From positions 9,052,001 to 9,116,000 of the forward strand of contig AP026542.1 of assembly GCA_026075535.2 (NCBI GenBank): a DNA stretch of 64,000 nt. Direction: 5' to 3'. The notes beneath the pieces were generated by a model, which did not search any database, was not told the origin of the DNA, and saw only the letters and a list, made by a program, of their open reading frames with translations. Made by a program: the position numbers and the translations under genes. Positions 20,162-29,365 of the stretch are shown in pieces. Numbering within the stretch: the first letter of the stretch is position 1; the number at the start of each line of letters is the position of its first letter. This DNA is from Tricholoma matsutake (taxonomy: Eukaryota; Basidiomycota; Agaricomycetes; Agaricales; Tricholomataceae).

Positions 20162-20181
20162 CAGATGGTTGTCCCCTTACA

Positions 20182-20462
20182 AGGCCCCACAAAATTGAGA
20201 CAGACAGAGTCCCCTCATTCCTCAGGGATTGGCAGTGGGTGGAGTGGACCCTTTGGCTTTGAGGTTGAACTCTTGTTTCACTGACAAGGCACACAAGCAG
20301 GTACATATGCAGTTTCCAGGTCATGTCACATGTTAGGCCAATAATAGCAGTTGTGGATCACTGCATAAGACTTGTCACTACCAAAATGACCCAATGTATC
20401 ATGTGCCAGTTGGAATAGGTCCTCTCAGACTGTTCCATAATGGGGTATGACAAGCCAGTTGC
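20182..20462 (-). pseudogene. pol: Integrase zinc-binding domain of Gypsy relic I
   Basis: The minus strand encodes LAHDTLGHFGSDKSY, YYWPNM and CVPCQ, the HHCC domain of a Gypsy integrase, followed by PLHPLPIPEE and NFVGP. Several TGA or TAG stops interrupt it. It continues into 6297-6562 once S1 is removed, and upstream into the RNase H at 21195 once S3 is removed (joined at GTTGC). Confidence 0.82.
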
Positions 20463-21194
20463 TATAAGGGCAACCTTAGAGGCCACTCAATTGATGGACT
20501 AGCAAAGGGAAATCCGAAGTTAAAATTATAGTACATATTACAGGGATTGGAGGTGCACCTAGCCAAGGGAAATTGGAAGAGAAAACTCTAAAGACCCCTT
20601 TGCCAATACCCAGTATATGTGAAGACTGCAAAAATCAAATAATAATCTAAAAATAGAAAAGGCAGAGATAGGCAGATCAAGACTGCTGAATGACATCATA
20701 CCATGGGGTAGATGTCGGAAAGGGTACTCCACCTCTAAATATAAAACTGTCAACATGCACAGATGTGATAGAAAGGAAAATTAGTAATAAAATAAGGAAA
20801 AATCATAGATAGTGTTGCCATGGCCAAGCTGCATTTTTTGCTATCCTGGGAAATAAATTATGTAAAATCACTAAAATATTTATCCCATCAAAAGCCAAGA
20901 GGTCTCCTGCCAACTCTAAGCGATCAGAGAAGCAGTTCCTGAGATATTCAGGTGGTTTTGAAATGGCTTGGCTTAGAGTTGGCAGGAGACCCCTTGGCTT
21001 TTGATGGGATCTAGCTCCTCAAACATTTTAGTGATTTTACATAACTTATTTCCCAAGATAGCAAAAAATGTGGCTCAAGCCATGGCAACACTAATCATAG
21101 GAAATGAAGAATAGAAGGAAATGAAGTGAGGAAAAATATAGGACAAACATAAAAAATAGGAGAAACACATGGGGCACCCCCTAGCCCCCTTACA
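20463..21194 (-). repeat. Solo LTR S3 of the C/D family, carrying a MITE
   Basis: It starts TATAAGGGCAACC and ends CCCCCTTACA, flanked by the perfect duplication GTTGC (20458-20462 and 21195-21199). About 440 bp are LTR; the rest is the foldback MITE at 20810-21093 with its 8-bp duplication. Removal restores the reading direction of relic I between RNase H and integrase. Confidence 0.9.
20810..21093. mobile_element. Foldback MITE, copy 2 (284 bp)
   Basis: It has the same TAGTGTTGCC/GGCAACACTA termini and long inverted arms as the copy at 17867. Flanks are ATCATAGA (20802-20809) and ATCATAGG (21094-21101), an 8-bp duplication with one transition. It is inserted in solo LTR S3; S2 shows the uninserted sequence (ATCATAGAAAATG near 20049). 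Two copies inside 3.2 kb show a family that was recently mobile. Confidence 0.92.
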
Positions 21195-22410
21195 GTTGCC
21201 AATATACCACAGGTTGTTTACAAATTTTATGCCCAGGATGCCACAATCAACAGTAGATAGTTTTTTGCAAAAATCATCATGTTCATAGCCAGCTCTAATA
21301 TCCCATAGAAATGACTCATCTGCAGAGATTGTTAGAACAGCATTCAGAGTGCAGTGACTCAGCCAGCTATCCCAGTGCAGGGGGGGTCAGAGACCTCAAC
21401 ATCCAGGCAAGTGTCAGTGTCAGCAATGTCACTTGATAATCATGATAAGGCATCAGCCACAGTATTGTCCTCACCATGGATGTATACAATTGTCATGTCA
21501 AATTGGGATAGGTGCTCCATCCAGTGAGCTTGGCAACATGAGAGGTCTTGTTGCATTTCAAAATTCTCAAGAGTCCAGTGATCTGTGTACATGAGGATTT
21601 GTGTTCCTAGCAAGTCAGACCTCTATTTTTTTAGTGCATGAACAATGGCTAGAAGTTCTCTCTCATGCACAGGGTAATTTTTCTTAGCATCCTGAGCTTT
21701 AAGACATAAGGATGCCAGGGTTTCAGGTTGACCACCTCACAACACTTCTATGCAAAGGCAGAGCGGAAGCCCACAGAAGTACCAGTTGTGAAGAGCAGCC
21801 TCATTCCAGTTAAACTGGGATGCGAGTTCCCAGAAGTCAACATTATACTTGACTATTTGCCCACCTTTCTCTATTGTGAGTTCTGAAAGTGCCTTCTCTG
21901 CATCCCCAACAGGGTCATGAGGGCCAAAATTATCTTCCAGTTCACTGAGGAACACCCTGTAATCCCACATCCAATAAGCGGAATCTGTTGGGTTGTTGAG
22001 ATCAGGTTCAAACCAGCTAAGGGCTGACCCTTTGAGATAAGAAAGAATGAACAGGATCTTCTTCTCATCAGAGGCAAAACCTGTGGACCATCACAGAAGT
22101 AGAGGTTGCATGAGACTAGGAAGTCCCAAAGTTTCTGGGGGTTGGCTCCATCAAAAGTGTCAGGTTCCCAGACTTAAATCTTCTCAGTTTTGGGTGCTTG
22201 ATTCTGCTGGAGGGTTTGGAGACTATCCGAGAGGTCAAAGAGAGCATTGAGAAGCCTATCTCTGGGGTCAGGATTTCCACCATCAGGAGGATGGGGATCA
22301 GCAGAGTCATCAGGATCAGGGTCATCCCTGGGGCCATCAGGACTGCTGGGAAGTCCATCCTCTTTACCTGGACCTTCCTCGTTGAAGGGGTTAGGTTGCC
22401 CAACATTCCC
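21195..22410 (-). pseudogene. gag: Gypsy relic I: gag fused in frame to RNase H
   Basis: Minus strand. From about 22400 an acidic N-terminus leads into a capsid domain (EPDTFDGANPQKLWDFL, then DYRVFLSELEDNFGPHDP and FNWNEAALHNWYFCGLP). After PETLASLCLKAQD the frame passes straight into RNase H (NYPVHERELLAIVHALKKW, then QFDMTIVYIHGEDNTVADALS). The zinc knuckle, protease and RT are missing, so an internal deletion joined the two. Stops and small shifts occur (21734 TGA, near 22080 and 22178). I cannot place its 5' LTR. Confidence 0.82.
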
Positions 22411-22499
22411 TATGTATACTCATGGTGTGAAACACCTTCCTCAATCAACTAATCTATTAATAACTCTTTGCATCAAAACCATCAATTCCCCCATCACCA

Positions 22500-22687
22500 T
22501 CCCGCCCCCTTGTAGAGAGAACCTGCATGGTCTTAGCTAGCAGATAAGTGGGTGTTACCCTAACAGATAGAGGCTACAATGATTTTTTGGGACCTCACCA
22601 ACTCTCTTTCCATCTGGCCCAGTGATGGTACACTTCCCACCTGAGAAGGGTGCTGCAAAACCCTTCTCATCTAAATAGCCAATGGAG
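22500..22687 (-). pseudogene. pol: Copia relic J, segment left of element H
   Basis: The minus strand encodes IGYLDEKGFAAPFSGGKC, then TITGPDGKRVGEVPK, the strand that precedes the GAG-pre-integrase domain in Ty1/Copia polyproteins. It joins LTEMLYSPKGGYTLVS at 27238 onward after removal of element H, giving continuous TLVSIGYLDEKG. The end toward 22410-22500 is degraded, and the border with relic I is not resolved. Confidence 0.7.
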
Positions 22688-23094
22688 TGTAGAAAATCAA
22701 CCTAGAATATACGAGAGTAAACTCAGTCCTTGTATAAGTGACTATATACAATGGGACTGTACCTAGAATATGCGAGAGTAAACTAAGGTACAGTAAGTGT
22801 TCTGTGGGATGGGAGTATAGTGCAATGCTCACCTCAGTCCTTGTATAAGTGACTGAGGTGACCCATGTATCTATCTACCTCTATATATATGTTCAGTTAG
22901 ATAAAGGATACAAGAGAGAAAAGGGTTTCTTTGATGTGTTCAGACAAACACATCAAAGGGGTGAGCTAAGAATAGCACACACATCAAATGCACTGATCTC
23001 GGCCAATCACAACCTGCATTTGTCTGGCCCATCAAAGGAATGTGCCAAGAATAGGACACACATCAAATGCGAGATCATGGTGTGAATCTCAATA
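22688..23094 (-). repeat. 3' LTR of element H
   Basis: Left-hand LTR in genomic order. A TATA run (CTATATATAT, 22881-22890) reads as TATATATAG on the element's sense strand. The last bases on the plus strand are AATA where the other LTR has AACA, a C-to-T change. The adjoining CTCCTCCTC (23095-23103) is the polypurine tract in minus orientation. Confidence 0.92.
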
Positions 23095-24178
23095 CTCCTC
23101 CTCACTGTGATTACTCCTCCTTGCATGGAATCAGTCATCTCAAGCCCAGAAATTGTCAAAGATGAGTGAATTGTTTGACATCCAGGGCTTTCATGAAGAT
23201 GTCGGCAATGTTGTGTTTGGTATTAACGTATGCGAGGCGCAAGTCAGTGGATTGTATGGGTTTGCAGAGAAAGTGATATTTAATGTCGAGGTGTTTGACA
23301 TGGGAGTGAAGAAGAGGGTCTTCAGACAGGGTTTTGGTGGGAGAGCTTTGCTGGTAACCAATAGCGTTGAGTAAAGTGCATAGCCAAATGCATTCCTTGG
23401 CAGCTTTGAATGCTGCAATATATTCAGCTTCACAGGAGGATGCAGCGACAACCTTCTGCTTCTGGGTAGCCCAGGAGACAGCCCCAGAACCAAGGGAGCA
23501 ACCATAGCCACCTATGCTTCAGTGTGTGTCAAGACAGTTAGCCCAATCAGAGTCACTGAATGTGTGGAGTGTGATGGGGAGATTACCTCCAAGGTGTAGT
23601 TTAAGGTTCCAAGTTCCTTTAAGGTAACAGACAAGTTGAAGTGCCACCTTCCAATGATTGAAAGAATATGAGTCGAGGTACTGAGATAGTTGCTGGACTG
23701 CATGTGAGATATCAGGGCAGGTAGAGATTGCCAGGTAGAGTAGGCAACCAATGAGGGAACTGTATGGCAATTTATTGAGCTGTAGTTGCTCATCAGGAGA
23801 AATGTGGTCATGGTTAGGATGTCGAAGTTTAGACCCAGGCTTGAGGGGGGCAGACACTGGGTGTGCCTCTTTCTGACTGAATTGCTCAACAATCTTGTTG
23901 ATGAGAGCAGTTTGTGAGAGTGTGAGAGTGTGAGTTGTCCTGTCCCAGGTCACCACAATTCCCATAATAAAACAAGCAGTACCTAAATCAGAGATGGTCC
24001 ACACCTTGTGCATTTGATCCTTGAATCATTCATTTTTGGCCATGGAGTCCGCAATTACCAAGTAGTTGTCAACATGAACAGTGGTGATCATGATTCCCAA
24101 GTCAGTTTTGCAGAAGTAAATGCAGGATTCACAGGAGAGGTGAGTGAGTCCCCATTCAATCATCTGGGTGTTAAGGGT
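23095..24178 (-). pseudogene. pol: RT C-terminal half and RNase H of element H
   Basis: The open piece 23519-24013 encodes the Copia RT connection (LGTACFIMGIVVTWDR, PYSSLIGCLLYLAISTCPDI, CYLKGTWNL) and the start of RNase H (FSDSDWANCLD). RNase H continues to 23170 (SCEAEYIAAFKAAKECIWL, HLDIKYHFL). The RT catalytic box reads HVDNYL; the second Asp of the usual YVDD is Asn (codon on the minus strand at 24065-24067), so polymerase activity is lost. Confidence 0.85.
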
Positions 24179-24967
24179 CTAGTTCCAGATATGGCCACTT
24201 TGTTTCATGTCATATAAGCCACGTTGAAGTTTCCACACCCAGTCCTCCTTTCCAGGTAGGGGCGTCTGGGCAATCAGCTTGGGACACAGCCTGTTTGGTG
24301 GTGCAGCGCTCTCAGTGTATTTCCTTGATATGAGCTGCACTCTCTTTGGATTCCCTAACTGCCACTTTAGTGTGTGTAGTGGGAGGTCCACTGGCTGGGT
24401 TCTGTTTGGTTGGTATGGGTACACGTGAAGAGCAACATAGAGGTATAGGTGCCAGTAGTGCAGCAGTATCTGAGCTGGAAGGTGTGTGGGAAATGGTAGG
24501 CTCAATGTTGTCCTCCTCATCATTATCATATGGAAGGATAGGCATTGGGGTAGTGGGATTCTTGGGAGTTGTTTGTGCATCCTGGCTGGTGGAGTATGTC
24601 CCTCATGACTCTCGATGAAAGGGACATGATACAAGCTCTGCACTTTTTGGGTAGTACAGTTGTAACACTGGTAGGCTTTTGATTTTGGCTCATATCCTAT
24701 AAGGACGCACTCAATTGCCCATCCAAAAATCTTGGGATTATGTTTGTCAGGAATGAGGACAAATGCATGACAGCTGATTTTGTGCATGTAAGAATAATCA
24801 GGTTTGTGTTCATGCCAGAGTTCACAAGGTGTAATCCCCTTCAGTGAACGTGTAGTGGTCCTAGCATGTACATGAACTGCCATCAAATAAAATTCGTCCC
24901 ACAAATATGTCAGCAAACCAGCATAAAGCCGCATAGTATGTGCTTTCGCCATTAGAGTCCAATGCAT
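24179..24967 (-). CDS. pol: Integrase C-terminus to RT N-terminus, element H
   Basis: 262-codon open frame on the minus strand. It holds the conserved Copia integrase end (ARTTTRSLKGITPCELWHE, KPDYSYMHKISCHAFVLIP, ECVLIGYEPKSKAYQCYN), a variable Pro/Ser-rich linker, and the RT entry (LPGKEDWVWKLQRGLYDMKQSGHIWN). It is broken at 24179 by TGA-type stops before the catalytic RT box. Confidence 0.82.
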   Translation of the reverse strand: MHWTLMAKAHTMRLYAGLLTYLWDEFYLMAVHVHARTTTRSLKGITPCELWHEHKPDYSYMHKISCHAFVLIPDKHNPKIFGWAIECVLIGYEPKSKAYQCYNCTTQKVQSLYHVPFIESHEGHTPPARMHKQLPRIPLPQCLSFHMIMMRRTTLSLPFPTHLPAQILLHYWHLYLYVALHVYPYQPNRTQPVDLPLHTLKWQLGNPKRVQLISRKYTESAAPPNRLCPKLIAQTPLPGKEDWVWKLQRGLYDMKQSGHIWN

Positions 24968-25363
24968 TCATTCAACATGCCCAATATGGGCAGACATGTG
25001 TGGCACTGTAAAACACTGTGTCAATCCCTGAGATTTGAGCCAGGTTTCCATTTCATTTGACTTCAATTTGCTGTTATCCATAATATAAATTCTGACCTTC
25101 AGGCCAGTTTTGGATTCCCATGCCAACTCCCAGGCTTTGAGTTCTGGAAATGTGTCATCTTTGTTTCTCAGTGGTATAGACCAAGGGAATGAAGTACAAT
25201 CATCCACTATGTCCATAACATATTCATTCCCAGTATGGGACTTGACAGCATGTGGGCCTGACAAGTCCACCCACACTTTCTCTAGCTTCCTCATTGCTCT
25301 ATGCCCCTCCCCCTCCTTGTGCCTCTTGGGATTGAGGTCCTGGTCTGCTTGCCAAGTATACAT
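24968..25363 (-). CDS. pol: Integrase core of element H
   Basis: 131-codon frame. KVWVDLSGPHAVKSHTGNEY has the first catalytic Asp, and IIYIMDN-type RIYIMDNSKLKSNEM the second. The third acidic block (NGVAERSHRTL in intact Copia elements) is degraded to HIGHVE and a stop. Upstream, the CDACILGKQTR part of the HHCC region lies in another frame (25291-25545), so a frameshift separates them near 25330. Confidence 0.78.
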   Translation of the reverse strand: MYTWQADQDLNPKRHKEGEGHRAMRKLEKVWVDLSGPHAVKSHTGNEYVMDIVDDCTSFPWSIPLRNKDDTFPELKAWELAWESKTGLKVRIYIMDNSKLKSNEMETWLKSQGLTQCFTVPHMSAHIGHVE

Positions 25364-25566
25364 GCATCACATTTGGACAGTCTTGGGACAGAGGAGATTG
25401 ACACACCTGTGAGCATACCCTTCTTGGCCATGTCCCACAGGGATTGGTAGTTGGCATGACCAAGATGGCAATGCCAGGTTTTGAGGTTTGGAGAGCCATG
25501 GATAATAAAAGTGTGATCAGCGGTGGCAGAGTGCAGGGAGAGCACATAGAGTTTCTTGGTGGGAAG

Positions 25567-26373
25567 TCAATGGCCTTTAGCAATGAGGGCGCCAGTGGAT
25601 ATATTAGTTATCCAGCAGGTGGCAGAGTCAAAATGGGCTATAGCATTTGAGTCCTCTGTGAGGGATCCAACAGAAATGAGGTGGACTGTCACATTCAGGA
25701 TGTAAAGGGCATTACATAAGATTATTGATGTGCCTCTCAATTTGATGTTGCCTACACCTATAGCAGTGATGGAAGATCCCCCTACACCTTTTACCAAGTG
25801 AGGTTGTATGGGATGCAGGGAGAGAAAGTCAGAACGGTAAGGTGAAATGTGAACTGTCATGCCTGTGTCAATGATGAAGGGAAAATCCATGAGGGATAAT
25901 ATACTGCAGTTTGATTGGTTCAAAGGTTCAATGGTGAACACGTCCTCTATAGTCATGGTGTGATGTTTGTTCCAGTTGACAGAAGTGACTGGCTCCTCCC
26001 CAATTACTAACCACCCCTCATATTTGACTTCATCAATTGTAGTGGTGGGAAGGGAATCGGCAGCCAGCCTGGCAAACTCTGGAGTGGGGGAAGGCAACAA
26101 CATCTGGGCAGGGTCAACCATCATGGTGAAGGCACGTCCAGTAATGTCCTTCACAGTCACTGGGACTCTAGAAGAGTCAGTACCCTGCTTCCTATTTTTG
26201 AGTATAATTTTTTGGGCGGCTTTGGACTCATCAAGTGTCTTCCCAGCCATCCCCCCTCCTGGTTTGATGCAGTATTCAATGGTATGACCGGGCTTCTTGC
26301 AAACAGGGTTTCTGCAAATGAGACCATTAGACAATCTTACTGGTTTGGCACATGTGGCGAGAGCTATGGTCAA
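25567..26373 (-). CDS. pol: Zinc knuckle and protease of element H
   Basis: 268-codon minus-strand frame. A knuckle of the CX4CX4HX4C form (CRNPVCKKPGHTIEYC) is followed by GGGMAG, as in fungal Copia gag. The protease active site reads FIIDTGMTVHISPYRSDF (Asp-Thr-Gly), with SITAIGVGNIKLRG and LYILNVTVHLISVGSL downstream. It ends at a stop just before the GAG-pre-integrase domain (LKTWHCHLGHANYQSL at about 25440-25490). Confidence 0.85.
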   Translation of the reverse strand: MTIALATCAKPVRLSNGLICRNPVCKKPGHTIEYCIKPGGGMAGKTLDESKAAQKIILKNRKQGTDSSRVPVTVKDITGRAFTMMVDPAQMLLPSPTPEFARLAADSLPTTTIDEVKYEGWLVIGEEPVTSVNWNKHHTMTIEDVFTIEPLNQSNCSILSLMDFPFIIDTGMTVHISPYRSDFLSLHPIQPHLVKGVGGSSITAIGVGNIKLRGTSIILCNALYILNVTVHLISVGSLTEDSNAIAHFDSATCWITNISTGALIAKGH

Positions 26374-26815
26374 TCAGGACTCACCACGCTGGTCATTTTT
26401 GAGCAAGGATTGTTTGTTTTCCAGGAAGCAGCAAATATCTTTGGATGTATAGGGTGTAGACTCAGTTGAGGTAGTGATGTCATGGGAGATGATGGAGCGT
26501 GCATGAGGAAAATGGTCACTGAGGGAGTTAAGGAGTGCAATGCAACAGAGGAGATCAGCTTTTATGTCCCCCATGGCAAAGGTGTGATTGATCAGCGTGC
26601 AAATCTCAGCAGTCGTTGGGAGCAGAGTGTCCTTCAAGCATTGAATAGAAAGGGCATAGGGGGTGTGCTAAGCAACAAAGGAGGTGCATGTGACAGAATG
26701 GAAGTACCAGGTCTGTGATCTGAGGCACAAAGGTGATCGATCCATCAAAGGAAATGATGTCAGGAAAAATGTCCAGTGGCTAGGAGTTTTCTACCATCAA
26801 TTCAATGACAAAAGT
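26374..26815 (-). pseudogene. gag: gag of element H
   Basis: The minus-strand frame 26374-26637 (TFAMGDIKADLLCCIALLNSL, DHFPHARSIISHD) resembles the UBN2-type capsid of Ty1/Copia gag, where a short-loop LL-NSLP-type motif is common. The upstream part to the primer site contains stops. A stop at 26374 separates it from the zinc knuckle frame. Confidence 0.68.
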
Positions 26816-26826
26816 GGCCCATAACC
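26816..26826 (-). promoter_or_regulatory. Primer-binding site of element H (initiator tRNA-Met, internal)
   Basis: Read on the minus strand, GGTTATGGGCC abuts the end of the 5' LTR. It is complementary to the anticodon stem-loop of eukaryotic initiator tRNA-Met (GGCCCATAACC), not to a tRNA 3' end. Priming from a cleaved half-tRNA is known for Drosophila copia and Ty5. Element F has the same site. Confidence 0.8.
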
Positions 26827-27232
26827 TGTAGAAAATCAACCTAGAATATATGAGAGTAAACTCAGTCCTTGTATAAGTGACTATATACAATGGGACTGTA
26901 CCTAGAATATACAAGAGTAAACTAAGGTACAGTAAGTGTTCTGTGGAATGGGAGTATAGTGCAATGCTCACCTCAGTCCTTGTATAAGTGACTGAGGTGA
27001 CCATGTATCTATCTACCTCTATATATATGTTCAGTTAGATAAAGGATACAAGGGAGAAAAAGGTTTCTTTGATGCGTTCAGACAAACACATCAAAGGGGT
27101 GAGCTAAGAATAGCACACACATCAAATGCACTGATCTCAGCTGATCACAACCTGCATTTGTCTGGCGCATCAAAGGAATGTGCCAAGAATAGGACACACA
27201 TCAAATGCGAGATCACAGTGTGAATCTCAACA
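26827..27232 (-). repeat. 5' LTR of element H
   Basis: 406 bp, nearly identical to 22688-23094. It ends AACA before the duplicated TGGAG and borders the primer-binding site on its left. Confidence 0.92.
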
Positions 27233-27237
27233 TGGAG

Positions 27238-27441
27238 ACAAGTGTGTACCCCCCTTTGGGAGAATACAACATTTCTGTGAGTTGTAACTGCAAGCTGTTG
27301 GCACCATTACACCACTGACTCATATGGCCCCAGAACACCTTCCTGCACCCCATCCTGCCTGTTAAAGAGAGTGTCAGGAGTGTACATGGCACAAGATACA
27401 AGGTGTGGGACTATGGTAAATAGTGGGAAGTTCTGGGCTCC
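27238..27441 (-). pseudogene. pol: Copia relic J, protease-side segment
   Basis: The minus strand reads NGANSLQLQLTEMLYSPKGGYTLVS just before element H, the conserved strand between the Copia protease and GAG-pre-integrase domains. Upstream the frame is degraded (27213-27401 has the longest open piece). It is cut by the MITE at 27450; sequence beyond 28023 may be its continuation but shows no clear motif. Confidence 0.6.
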
Positions 27442-27449
27442 CACCTTGA

Positions 27450-28022
27450 TAGTGTTTAAAGGTCTGGTTCAGTCCAGTTTTTTTGCCCCATTTGGACGAA
27501 CCGCAACCACAACTGGTTGCCTATTATGGGAAGACCCCAAAAAACTGGACTGAACTGCAAAAAACTGGTCCAAAGCAGTTCGAACCAGTTTGCTCATAAC
27601 CAGTTTGAACTGACTAAAACTGGTCTTCTCATAGAACTTGGTACATAAAACCAGTTGTAAACTATAGTATAGAGTGTATAGTAGTTGACCATGAAGGTTT
27701 TATGGTGATAACAATCCTCTACATCTCAAAAAACACAACTACAAGATGTCATGCAAGTTAGATTTTGCAGTAACATATTGTTTTAGCCATAGCACATGCA
27801 ATTCTGGACTGTTTCTCTTAAAAATATAGTCAAAAGATGTGTATTTACGAGGAGTACACAGTAGTGGTTCGAACCAATTTGGACCGGTTTTTATCGGTTC
27901 AGTTCAGAGTGGTTCTTCTATCCCGGGAGGCCTGAACTGCAACTGATGGTCCAGTTTTTGCAGTTCAGTCTGGTTCAGTTGCAGTCTTTTTCTGGTTCAA
28001 TGAACCGGACCTTTAAACACTA
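27450..28022. mobile_element. hAT-like MITE (573 bp)
   Basis: Terminal inverted repeats TAGTGTTTAAAGGTC and GACCTTTAAACACTA (one mismatch) are flanked by the perfect 8-bp duplication CACCTTGA (27442-27449 and 28023-28030). The interior has many CTGGTTCAGT/ACTGGTTTGAACTG subterminal repeats on both strands, typical of hAT elements. No ORF of note. Confidence 0.92.
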
Positions 28023-28030
28023 CACCTTGA

Positions 28031-28684
28031 TGGTGCATAAGTGCAGCTATTTGGCTGGTTCAATCCCAGACTGTCAGCACAAGAGTCTCAAATTGGGAAA
28101 GTCACTGACAGGGTGGCACTGAGACTAGCCTTCTGAGCCTTAGGTATGTTTTCTTTTTTTAATATCTACTAATGACTTTACAAACAGACTATGCATATGG
28201 AATAGGAACAGGAAACACAACAATGCAAGAAGTTCTCAAGGTGCCACAGGAAGGAATGACCACCACCAAGATGAGACAAAGGTAACAAACACAATGAGAG
28301 CAGCAGCCAGGTGGCACTGGGAACAACAGGGACAGGGGACCAATGAGGAGACTAGCAACAGGCCAGGAGGTGTCACCTACCAGTCCCACCCATGAGTTAT
28401 TTTTTTCTTTCAACTTTAAAAACACTAACATTTCTATGAGCAGGACTACAGCATGCCCAGGAGCTCACCTACAACCACAATGTGAGTGATGATGGCAGCA
28501 CCACCACCACTGACAATGACAATGTGAACACCAACCCAGGGTGAGCACCAGTATGAGAGAGCAGCTGAGTGACAACCACCAGGCAGGTGCAACAGTGAGG
28601 GGTGGAAGATGAAACAGCCAATGAGAGATGTGAGCGATGGCAAGGCAAGCGACCATTCTAGCATGAAGGCTGAGGGTGAACATG
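28031..28684. other. Unassigned stretch with intron-like signals
   Basis: No recognisable gene. The plus strand at about 28144-28189 has GTATGT, a CTACTAATGAC branch-like motif and ACAAACAG. A second such stretch, with a TTTTTTTC tract, CACTAAC and GAGCAG, lies at about 28395-28442. The 200-bp segment between them is open in one frame. The composition (ACAATGA, CCACCACCACCA) resembles the interior of the hAT-like element at 9426. It could be an old insertion or a relic gene fragment. Confidence 0.35.
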
Positions 28685-28812
28685 TGTTGTGAGTCAGAGG
28701 GGGGTACACAGGAGCTAAACACGAATAACATATATTATTGTGTGTACTCAAGGTGGTAGTAAAAGATCCATTATGTAAATAGAAGGCTGGTCCCTTTATA
28801 GGGGCCAGCCAG

Positions 28813-29235
28813 TGTAAGGGGACTAGAGGGTGTCCCACGTGTTTCTCCTATTTTTTACGTTTGTCCTATATTTTTTCTCGCCTCATTTCCTTCTATTCTT
28901 CATTTTCTATGATTTTTCCCTTATTTTATTACTAATTTCCCTTTCTATCACATTTGTGCATGTTGACAGTTTTATATTTAGAGATGGAGTACCCTTCCGA
29001 CATCTACCCCTTGGTATTACATCATGCGGCGGCCTTGATCAGCCTATCTCCGCCTTTTCTATTTTTAGTTATTATTTGATTTTTGCAGTTTTCACATATA
29101 CAGGGCACTGGCAAAGGGATCTTTAGAGTTTTCTCTTCGGATTTCCCTTTGCTAGGTGCGCCCCCAATCCCTGTATTATGTAGCATAATTTTAACTTCGG
29201 ATTTCCCTTTGCTAGAGGCTGAGGTTGCCCTTATA
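28813..29235 (+). repeat. 5' LTR of element C
   Basis: TGTAAGGGGACTAG to GTTGCCCTTATA, 423 bp. TATA-like TTTATATTTAGAG near 28970. Near its 3' end the 20-bp word CTTCGGATTTCCCTTTGCTA occurs twice, 60 bp apart. No standard tRNA primer site follows it (GTAGAAAACTCTCC). Confidence 0.93.
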
Positions 29236-29365
29236 GTAGAAAACTCTCCCCTAAGGCCTGAAAATCGCGAACGCACTGCCCAAGATAGGCAGGTACGGAC
29301 TGGATGACACTTCCCAAAGCTCCACAGAGTCCCTACACACTATTCCAGATAGTCTCACCTTTATT

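Larger units (their letters stand above)
6563..20181 (-). repeat. Solo LTR S1, diverged relative of the C/D family, interrupted twice
   Basis: Only 6563-6732, 19501-19725 and 20167-20181 (about 410 bp in all) are S1. The rest is element B and solo LTR S2. On the plus strand it starts TGTAAGGGCAACC and ends GTCCCCTTACA, flanked by AGGCC (6558-6562 and 20182-20186). Its inner part repeats a degenerate CCTTGCAAGGGG(A/G)A motif twice, matching the paired TTTGCTAG repeats of the C/D LTRs. It lies in the integrase gene of relic I. Confidence 0.8.
22688..27232 (-). mobile_element. Element H: Ty1/Copia retrotransposon, degenerate
   Basis: Two LTRs of 407 and 406 bp flank a minus-strand gag-pol in Copia order: gag, knuckle, protease, integrase, RT, RNase H. 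The target duplication is TGGAG (22683-22687 and 27233-27237). The plus-strand LTR ends are TGTAGAAAATC and GAATCTCAACA. It is inserted in relic J, another Copia. Numerous stops, at least one frameshift and altered catalytic residues make it inactive. Confidence 0.94.

Noticed and set aside
22410..22560. 5' LTR or leader of relic I
   Set aside because: Expected here, but no TG...CA ends, duplication or purine tract could be found; the border with Copia relic J is unresolved.
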